A stretch of 5,827 bases of DNA from a bacterium UBA1459 (GTDB taxonomy: Bacteria > Pseudomonadota > Alphaproteobacteria > CAJXXZ01 > UBA1459): assembly GCA_002325765.1 (NCBI GenBank), contig DCST01000044.1:19805-25631 (forward strand), given 5' to 3'. This document shows positions 1 to 4,890 of this stretch, piece by piece (the first letter of the stretch is position 1; every line of letters starts with the position of its first letter). The notes below the pieces were generated by a model, which saw only the letters and a program-made list of their open reading frames with translations, searched no databases and was not told where the DNA came from. Both the position numbers and the translations under genes were made by a program.

Positions 1-2
1 CG

Positions 3-209
3 GTAGATGATTTCTTTGAATAAAAAAGAGTGAATTTTGAAATAAAAATAATAAATCTAGAAGATAATTTTCATTTTATTGAGCGATTTCAAATTAAATC
101 ACTACCAGCTTGTTATATTGTAGATCATTATACATATGAACAGATAATCTTTGATAAAGAAACAATAGAGAGTTTTTTAAACAAAATTAAAGAGCAATTA
201 TACTTGTAA
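3..209 (+). pseudogene. Thioredoxin-fold protein, C-terminal half, interrupted by an in-frame TAA (left end outside window)
   Basis: The frame open at the left edge reads VDDFFE, meets TAA at 21-23, then continues open in the same frame to TAA at 207-209. The other two forward frames are closed by stops at 4-6 and 8-10, so an incoming gene would have to use this frame. The part after the stop looks like the second half of a thioredoxin fold: a strand (NFEIKIINLED), a helix (FHFIERFQ), then IKSLPACYIVD, which matches the beta strand with the conserved cis-proline, and a closing helix (ETIESFLNKIKEQL). The catalytic CxxC half would lie upstream and is not visible. I infer a nonsense mutation (for example AAA to TAA) in a thioredoxin-like or Dsb-like gene. 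The alternative is that the upstream gene ends at 23 and a 59-residue ORF starts at GTG 30. The 3' end overlaps convergent nrdB by 12 bp. The fold call rests on a short pattern and is tentative. Confidence 0.42.
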
Positions 210-1199
210 GTTTACCCAATAATCATCAGATATATTTTCTTCTGTAAAATCCGCTTTAGAATAGCTTGTAGGTCTTACTTCAAAGAAATTAGCAATCTCT
301 CTTGGAAATAAGAATTCATATGTCCAAGGTAAAGGATTTTCAGTAATATTAAATACAGTTTTTATACCAAGTTGTTGTAATCTAATATCAGCTAAATATT
401 TAATAAAAGCAATTAAATCTGCTTTCTTTAAATATGGAAGATCGGTAAATACAAGATCAATAAAAGCAACTTCATGTTCAAATAATATATGAAACTCTTT
501 AAGAATATCTTGATGTAATTGCTGAAGAGATAAATTATTTTCTGCCACATATACATGAAAAAGTTTTATAATACTTGCGCTATGAAGACTTTCATCTCTA
601 ACAGACCAAGCAATAATTTGACCAACACCTTGCATAGTTGTTTCTAAATTTTCATATCTACCTCTCATATTTGAAAATGACGCTAGTATAATAAAACTTG
701 AAAATAATACAAAACCTTCAATAAATCCAGATACGACAGCTAAATTTAGTGCAATATTATATTTATTATCTATTTTAAATGAATGCATATAATCGTATTT
801 ATCTGTCATTTCTTTATATTTAAAAAATTCTGCATACTCTGTATCAGGTAATTGCAAATTATCATTTAGATATGCATATGCTTGTATATGAATTACTTCC
901 ATTGAGGCAAAAGTAATAATCATCATCATTATATCTAAATCTTTAAATACAGGAGCATAATATTGTATATAAGATCTAGCAACTTCAATATCAGTTTGAG
1001 TAAAAAATCTAAGTATTTTTATAATAATATCTCTTTCTTGATATGTTAACTTTTGATTAAAATCTATAAGATCTGCTTGCATTGAAACTTCTTGAGGTAC
1101 CCAATGCATACTTTGTTGTTTTTGAGTAGCTTCAACTGCCCATGGAAATGATAATGGTTTATATACAGATCTTGATTCTGTAGTTTTATTTTTTGACAT
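198..1199 (-). CDS. nrdB: Ribonucleoside-diphosphate reductase subunit beta (class I, NrdB)
   Basis: This is the radical-generating R2 subunit of class I ribonucleotide reductase. It works with NrdA in the cytoplasm to convert ribonucleoside diphosphates to deoxyribonucleotides. The 333-residue length is normal for short class I R2 proteins. All expected metal ligands can be placed: D70 (FFTQTDIE), E101 and H104 (MEVIH), E161 (SGFIEGF), and E203 with H206 (RDESLH). Y108, four residues after H104, sits where the radical tyrosine belongs, so this looks like a tyrosyl-radical enzyme. W33 and D202 fit the proton-coupled electron transfer path. Oddities are a few extra residues after the E161 helix (RGRYENLETT, about 180-189) and a tail beyond SYSK that ends in DDYWVNLQV. 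The start ATG follows a weak AGG. nrdA is not in the window. Its 3' end overlaps the thioredoxin-like remnant tail-to-tail. Family assignment is firm. Confidence 0.96.
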   Translation of the reverse strand: MSKNKTTESRSVYKPLSFPWAVEATQKQQSMHWVPQEVSMQADLIDFNQKLTYQERDIIIKILRFFTQTDIEVARSYIQYYAPVFKDLDIMMMIITFASMEVIHIQAYAYLNDNLQLPDTEYAEFFKYKEMTDKYDYMHSFKIDNKYNIALNLAVVSGFIEGFVLFSSFIILASFSNMRGRYENLETTMQGVGQIIAWSVRDESLHSASIIKLFHVYVAENNLSLQQLHQDILKEFHILFEHEVAFIDLVFTDLPYLKKADLIAFIKYLADIRLQQLGIKTVFNITENPLPWTYEFLFPREIANFFEVRPTSYSKADFTEENISDDYWVNLQV

Positions 1200-1314
1200 A
1201 GCCTATTATATTAAAAACTACTATAGTTTTAAAAAAATAATATGATAGGATATAGAATCATATGCTTTTTTTATTAGTAATTATATTTATAAATTAATGT
1301 ATAATTATATTATT
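1200..1314. promoter_or_regulatory. Divergent nrdB / grpE promoter region
   Basis: This 115-bp spacer between the nrdB and grpE start codons is the longest non-coding stretch in the window and the only place where genes diverge, so both promoters probably lie here. Possible -10 boxes for nrdB are TATAAT on the minus strand at 1210-1205 (with TTTAAA at 1233-1228, 17 bp away) and TATAGT at 1225-1220. For grpE, TATAAT lies at 1300-1305, only 9 bases before the ATG at 1315, which would give a nearly leaderless mRNA. No convincing TTGACA -35 box or heat-shock sigma-32 promoter is visible. In DNA this AT-rich, TATAAT matches arise easily by chance, so the exact boxes are uncertain although the location is sound. 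Confidence 0.45.
1214..1230. promoter_or_regulatory. Perfect 7-bp inverted repeat, possible operator upstream of nrdB
   Basis: AAAACTA, a three-base spacer (CTA), then TAGTTTT form a perfect 7+7 bp palindrome 15 bases upstream of the nrdB ATG. It falls between the possible -35 and -10 boxes of nrdB, where a repressor would block transcription. The core CTACTATAG resembles the NrdR-box core CTATATATAG but is one base shorter, and no second box is seen. NrdR control is therefore only a speculation. The A-run that follows on the plus strand is the wrong sign for an intrinsic terminator. Confidence 0.25.
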
Positions 1315-1875
1315 ATGAATACAGAGATCAATGACAGAATAAAAGAGTTGGAAGAAAACATTGCTCAAAAAGATGAGATTATTATACAAAAAGATGAAAT
1401 CATTGTAGCTAAGGAGGAATATATTAAACAAACCGAAAAAAATATTCAAGAAATGAAGGAAAAATTTGAGAAACTCATTAGTACTGCGGCTGAATTGCAA
1501 AATTCACTTAAAAGACAGGAAAAAGATCATAAACTAGAAAATAAAAAAATTAAAGAAAATATTTTACTTCAGATCTTACCATCTTTTCAAACAGTACTCA
1601 CAGCTTTATCTTATTTACCAGAAGATCAAAAAGATGCGGCTAATATTATAGTTGCAGATTTTGTGAAAACATTAAATAAAATGTCAATTTTTGTAATTTC
1701 TCCAACAGTAGGTGATGAGTTTGATGTTGAGTTGCATATGGTTCTTTCTACACAAGATTGTAATGAAGATTATAAAGCAGGTCAAATAGCTCAAGTATTT
1801 AGTTCAGGATTATATTTACTTGAAGAAGAAAAAAAGTATGTAGTTACTCCAGCTAATGTATCTGTATTCAAATGA
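1315..1875 (+). CDS. grpE: GrpE, nucleotide exchange factor of DnaK
   Basis: GrpE is the cytoplasmic homodimeric cochaperone that releases ADP from DnaK and acts as a thermosensor. The 186-residue reading shows the family layout. A long charged coiled-coil helix covers about residues 8-82 and includes AAELQNSLKR (59-67), the counterpart of the usual ELQN..KR segment. A helical-bundle part follows at about 83-127. The C-terminal beta domain has GDEFD (133-137), H141, KAGQIAQVFSSGLYL (154-168) and TPANVSVF (178-185). The usual DRVLRPA signature reads KKYVVTPA, so this is a diverged copy. Residues 18-31 contain a duplicated heptad (QKDEIII, QKDEIIV). I chose ATG 1315 because MNTEINDRI begins like other GrpE proteins. 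An in-frame ATG at 1297 would add six residues that overlap the likely -10 box. No Shine-Dalgarno is visible. The stop overlaps the tsaD start by ATGA, indicating a two-gene operon. Confidence 0.92.
   Translation: MNTEINDRIKELEENIAQKDEIIIQKDEIIVAKEEYIKQTEKNIQEMKEKFEKLISTAAELQNSLKRQEKDHKLENKKIKENILLQILPSFQTVLTALSYLPEDQKDAANIIVADFVKTLNKMSIFVISPTVGDEFDVELHMVLSTQDCNEDYKAGQIAQVFSSGLYLLEEEKKYVVTPANVSVFK
1366..1428 (+). repeat. 21-bp tandem repeat encoding coiled-coil heptads in grpE
   Basis: Two adjacent 21-bp units (1366-1386 and 1387-1407) match at 18 of 21 bases and encode QKDEIII and QKDEIIV. A third, more diverged unit (1408-1428) encodes AKEEYIK. The unit equals one coiled-coil heptad, so each copy extends the GrpE dimer helix while keeping frame and hydrophobic register. 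The pattern looks like a fairly recent slippage duplication. Confidence 0.7.
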
Positions 1876-2828
1876 AAATTTTAGGTATAGATACAAGTTG
1901 CGATGATACTGCAATTGGTATAATAGAGTATATAAATAATAAACAAATAATACTTTCAAATGTTAAATATACTCAGTTATTACGTAATGGTGGAGTTATA
2001 CCAGAAATTGCATCTAGAGATCATGTTAAATATATTGATCAGATATTATATCGTGCATTAGAAGAAGCTAAAGTTACTTTAGATGATATTGATATTATTG
2101 CAGCTACATGTGGACCTGGTCTTACAAGATGTTTAATTATTGGGTATAACTTTGGTATGACTTTAGCTCGTATACATAATAAAATATTTATACCAGTACA
2201 TCATATTGAAGGACATATACTTATTACACCTAATATAGAATTTCCTTGTTGTATTTGTATTGTATCTGGTGGCCATACTATGTTAGTATATTGTGAAAAA
2301 TTTGGTAGTTATACGCTCTTGGGGCAAACAAGAGATGATGCTGCAGGAGAAGTATTTGATAAAATAGCTAAATTATTAAACTATAGCAATGGAGCAGATA
2401 TTGAAAGACTTGCAAATCAATCTTCAAAAAATCAAGTACTAACTATAGCTATTAGAGAGAGTTTTGATTTTTCATTTTCTGGTATTAAAACTGCTGTAAG
2501 TAAAATACAAGATAGTGCAGAAAATATTGCTAAAATTTTACAAAATACTATTATAGCTAATTTAATTTATAAAATAGAAAAAGCAATGAAGCAATATAAT
2601 CTGAGTACATGTATTATATGTGGAGGCGTAGCTTCAAATAAATCACTAAGAAAGTATGATTTTTTAATTGCTCCTCCAATTGAATTATGTGTAGATAATG
2701 GAGCTATGATAGCAGCTGCAGCAAGTTTTCATTACAATAATCAAACATCATTGGTTAATAAATATGATCTTGATATATTTGCTCGAATGTCTTTAAATGA
2801 TTTTTATAATAAATATATAACTAAGTAA
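1872..2828 (+). CDS. tsaD: tRNA N6-adenosine threonylcarbamoyltransferase TsaD
   Basis: TsaD transfers the threonylcarbamoyl group from threonylcarbamoyl-AMP to A37 of tRNAs that read ANN codons (t6A). In bacteria it acts with TsaB and TsaE. Clear family motifs run along the 318 residues: GIDTSCDDTA (5-14), GGVIPEIASRDH (40-51), CGPGLTR (80-86), the metal-binding HIEGH (H111, H115), SGGHT (132-136), DDAAGEVFDKIAKLL (155-169), DFSFSGIKTAV (199-209), CGGVASNKSLR (250-260) and DNGAMIA (275-281, with D275 as the third metal ligand). The protein is about 20 residues shorter than usual. The conserved YPGGP segment reads YSNGAD (171-176), and the stretch between LR and the PP motif (260-269) has lost roughly a dozen residues. 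Metal and nucleotide sites are kept, so it is probably active. It is coupled to grpE by ATGA, and its 3' end overlaps convergent radC by 8 bp. A TsaB-like gene lies at 4451-4888. Confidence 0.95.
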   Translation: MKILGIDTSCDDTAIGIIEYINNKQIILSNVKYTQLLRNGGVIPEIASRDHVKYIDQILYRALEEAKVTLDDIDIIAATCGPGLTRCLIIGYNFGMTLARIHNKIFIPVHHIEGHILITPNIEFPCCICIVSGGHTMLVYCEKFGSYTLLGQTRDDAAGEVFDKIAKLLNYSNGADIERLANQSSKNQVLTIAIRESFDFSFSGIKTAVSKIQDSAENIAKILQNTIIANLIYKIEKAMKQYNLSTCIICGGVASNKSLRKYDFLIAPPIELCVDNGAMIAAAASFHYNNQTSLVNKYDLDIFARMSLNDFYNKYITK

Positions 2829-3480
2829 ATACCACCTTATTAACTCGAAATGAATATACATCATTATCCGATACAATAATATGATCCAATAAATTAATAG
2901 ATAAAGGTATTAAAGTATTCTTAAGATATTTAGTATATTCTATATCTGCTCGAGAAGGTCTAGCATCTCCACTTGGATGATTATGTATTATTACAATATT
3001 TTTAGCTTTATATATTAAAATTTGTTTAATTAACAAAGAAAAATCTATTGCAACATTATGTACATTACCCTCACTTAATTTTTCTGATTTAATTAACATA
3101 TTTTTATTATTTAAATATAATATCCATAGTTCCTCGTGACATAATCCTTTTAATAAATTTTTACAGTAATTAAATAAGCTTTCTGTATTTTCAAATAGAT
3201 TTTGATTACTAATACTTTCTTCATTAATAATATATGACATATGAGCTAAAGTTTTAATAACAGCAATAGTATTATCTCCAATGCCGTCTATGAGTTTTAA
3301 TCTTTGTGCATCTGATTTTAATAAACTTGTTAAAGTAGGAAATTCTTCTTGTAATTGATGTACAATTGGTTTTACATCTTTTCTAGGTATACTAATTATT
3401 AACATCATTTCGTAAATTTCTCTTAAGTTTGGAGAACTTGAAAGAAACTTATCTCTAAATCTTTTTCTATGCCCTATCAT
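2821..3480 (-). CDS. radC: RadC family protein (UPF0758), JAB/MPN domain
   Basis: This is a RadC/UPF0758 protein of 219 residues, near the family's usual length. The N-terminal part contains GHRKRFRDKFL (3-13), the common RadC opening, and a helix-hairpin-helix with LIDGIGDNTIAVIKTL (63-78). The C-terminal JAB/MPN domain has E117, the zinc-type signature HNHPSGD (H166, H168), S176 and D179, so all JAMM metal ligands appear intact. Despite its name, the family's role in DNA repair is unproven, and its biochemical function is unknown. I chose ATG 3480 because it sits directly before GHRKR. A longer reading from 3537 would add 19 hydrophobic residues and overlap the upstream gene by 71 bp. The chosen start overlaps the upstream stop by 14 bp, which suggests translational coupling as the last visible gene of the leftward train. 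No Shine-Dalgarno is visible. Confidence 0.93.
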   Translation of the reverse strand: MIGHRKRFRDKFLSSSPNLREIYEMMLIISIPRKDVKPIVHQLQEEFPTLTSLLKSDAQRLKLIDGIGDNTIAVIKTLAHMSYIINEESISNQNLFENTESLFNYCKNLLKGLCHEELWILYLNNKNMLIKSEKLSEGNVHNVAIDFSLLIKQILIYKAKNIVIIHNHPSGDARPSRADIEYTKYLKNTLIPLSINLLDHIIVSDNDVYSFRVNKVVFT

Positions 3481-4405
3481 TTGATTTGATATTATTGAAT
3501 TTAAGTCCGCGAGCAATAACAATGACGCCAAATGCACGCATATTTTTTTTATCTGATTCAGATATATCTTTACTATCTATAAAGTTATACCATGCTTTAA
3601 TTAAAGTTACTCCACATGAAAACTCTTTGATAAATTCTAGAGAAAATGGTTGTGACTGAGTAGAAATAAGTGTTTTTGTTGCTTCATTTAAAGCTAAACT
3701 ACATTGTGTTCCTTTTGTGAAAAATTCTATACCTCCTTCAGCTCTAACTGCAATAAAAATAGGTGCACTAATTTCTTGACCAGATGATGCTATTAATGAT
3801 AGAAAGAATATATGTAAAAATAGGTCTTTAGCTATTAATTGATCTTCTGCAGATAATTTACTTACATCTAAATTTGATATTTCTGGATTTGGGTGAAATA
3901 TATTTAATCCAGCATTTAATTGAGCATTATCAGAAGTAATACTAGATATTGTACCACTTAATGGTAATTCGTCAAATTTTGTATCCATTAAAAATATCTC
4001 ACTTGAAAAAGATCTACTTATAGATCCTTGTGTATTATTTTGAACATAAACTATTGTAAACTCCTTTCTAAATTTATCAAATAAAAGTTGTGTTTCTGGA
4101 TTACTATACATTGCTTGTTGAGTAGCAAGTATATCAGCGAACCATTTTCTTACTACCTCACTAATAGTAGCTATTTTAGTTTGTGTTTCTAAATCAACCT
4201 TATTATCATCTACTTGATTTTCTTTGTTATTGTCCATATTCTCATTTTGTGATGATTTTTGTAACTTATTATTTGATACTAAATCCGTTTTATCATTTTT
4301 GTCTTTTGTTTTTTGATCTTTACTTGATTTAGTTTTAGGTTTAGATGCTCCATATATTGAATTTAATGGTTTAAATGATTGAAATAATTGTATTAGTGTT
4401 GTCAT
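3467..4405 (-). CDS. Unrecognised 312-residue protein with disordered N-terminal linker
   Basis: I do not recognise this protein. The first 18 or so residues are mildly hydrophobic (LIQLFQSF). Residues about 20-75 are low-complexity, rich in Lys, Asp, Asn, Gln and Ser, and surely disordered. From about 78 to 310 it reads as a folded domain: a helix (ISEVVRKWFADILATQQAMY), a beta-rich middle (FTIVYVQ, SSEIFLMD), a hydrophobic helix (DLFLHIFFLSLIASSG, 194-209), APIFIAVRAEGGIEFF (214-229), and a C-terminal helix and strand (MRAFGVIVIARGLKF, 289-303). No clear signal peptide, full membrane helix or catalytic motif can be named. Codon use matches the neighbours, so it looks like a native gene. It lies 45 bp after the TsaB-like gene, and its stop overlaps radC by 14 bp, so it is probably cotranscribed. 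A lineage-specific protein, possibly a secreted or scaffold protein of an intracellular bacterium, is conceivable but unsupported. Confidence 0.8.
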   Translation of the reverse strand: MTTLIQLFQSFKPLNSIYGASKPKTKSSKDQKTKDKNDKTDLVSNNKLQKSSQNENMDNNKENQVDDNKVDLETQTKIATISEVVRKWFADILATQQAMYSNPETQLLFDKFRKEFTIVYVQNNTQGSISRSFSSEIFLMDTKFDELPLSGTISSITSDNAQLNAGLNIFHPNPEISNLDVSKLSAEDQLIAKDLFLHIFFLSLIASSGQEISAPIFIAVRAEGGIEFFTKGTQCSLALNEATKTLISTQSQPFSLEFIKEFSCGVTLIKAWYNFIDSKDISESDKKNMRAFGVIVIARGLKFNNIKSNDRA

Positions 4406-4415
4406 ACTTTCATTT

Positions 4416-4455
4416 TATAATATTTTTTCATATATTTTTATAAAAGAATATTATA
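4416..4455. other. 13-bp AT-only hairpin overlapping the end of the TsaB-like gene
   Basis: Positions 4416-4428 can pair with 4443-4455, with twelve A-T pairs, one G-T wobble and a 14-base loop. The outer nine pairs (TATAATATT with AATATTATA) are perfect. The stem contains the stop codon of the TsaB-like gene (4453-4451) and ends 10 bases before the ATG of the next gene (4405). In the leftward transcript it is followed by AAAATGAAAG rather than a U-run, so it is not a standard terminator. It could mark processing or set the translation of the downstream gene. AT-rich palindromes of this kind arise by chance fairly easily. Confidence 0.3.
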
Positions 4456-4888
4456 TGATTTCTGTAAGTTTATCAAAATATTTAGGTTCATTCAAAAAAA
4501 TAATATGATTATTGTTTATAAAATTTCTTAAAGCCATTGAAGAACAATCATAATTACAATTAGAAATCACATCTGATTTTATATCAGATACAATTTTGAT
4601 GGTATTATTACTTTTATACCAAATTATATTTTGTTTAATAAAAGCAGATTCATTTGGTAAATAATGTATTAGGATATCAAAAAAATAAATATTAAAGGAA
4701 TATTTGGTTTGCAATGCTTTTAAAATTGCTATTGCTTTACGTACACCAACATAGTTAGATGGACCACATACTAAATAAACATCTTGCCATATAAAATCAT
4801 TTATAAAACTAAAAATATTTGTCCATTCATACTCCTTATTATCTATATATATTTTTTCATCAGTAATAATATTAATAAAAATACTCAT
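4451..4888 (-). CDS. tsaB: Divergent, shortened TsaB-like protein (t6A tRNA modification)
   Basis: TsaB is the inactive ASKHA-fold partner that dimerises with TsaD in t6A synthesis. The best evidence here is residues 37-60, VYLVCGPSNYVGVRKAIAIL followed by KALQ. These align with the family hallmark GPGSFTGLRIG..A.AKALA, with the Gly-Pro, Gly48 and Arg50 in register. The next stretch (IYFFDILIHYL) fits the strand and helix after that motif. The protein has only 145 residues against roughly 190-230 in most bacteria. It lacks the N-terminal DTS loop, and the C-terminal half is short and not recognisable. It starts two bases after the gyrB stop, implying coupled translation. The presence of tsaD in the same window supports a t6A role. 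The call rests on one motif, and this could instead be a decayed copy or an unrelated small protein. The reading frame is intact, which suggests it is still selected. Confidence 0.55.
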   Translation of the reverse strand: MSIFINIITDEKIYIDNKEYEWTNIFSFINDFIWQDVYLVCGPSNYVGVRKAIAILKALQTKYSFNIYFFDILIHYLPNESAFIKQNIIWYKSNNTIKIVSDIKSDVISNCNYDCSSMALRNFINNNHIIFLNEPKYFDKLTEII

Positions 4889-4890
4889 AA

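Noticed and set aside
21..23. Stop-codon recoding or programmed readthrough at TAA 21
   Set aside because: TAA is used as the normal stop by several genes here (nrdB, tsaD, gyrB, the TsaB-like gene), so reassignment is not possible. No special readthrough context is visible.
1297..1314. Upstream in-frame ATG giving a six-residue longer GrpE
   Set aside because: The extra residues (MYNYII) do not resemble a GrpE start and overlap the likely -10 box TATAAT. ATG 1315 fits better, although 1297 cannot be fully excluded.
1411..1417. AAGGAGG, the best Shine-Dalgarno match in the window
   Set aside because: It is inside grpE, encodes part of AKEEYIK, and no ATG, GTG or TTG follows at a usable distance.
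1294..1500. Reverse-strand ORF of 68 codons rich in Phe, Leu and Asn
   Set aside because: It lies entirely opposite the grpE coiled coil and the promoter region. Its composition is just the complement of Lys/Glu-rich codons.
2800..2850. Shared terminator between convergent tsaD and radC
   Set aside because: The stops overlap by 8 bp, and I found no GC-containing stem followed by a T-run in either direction.
3481..3537. Longer RadC start with a hydrophobic leader
   Set aside because: RadC proteins typically begin just before GHRKR, and the extension would overlap the upstream gene by 71 bp. The hydrophobic run is probably a by-product of the other frame.
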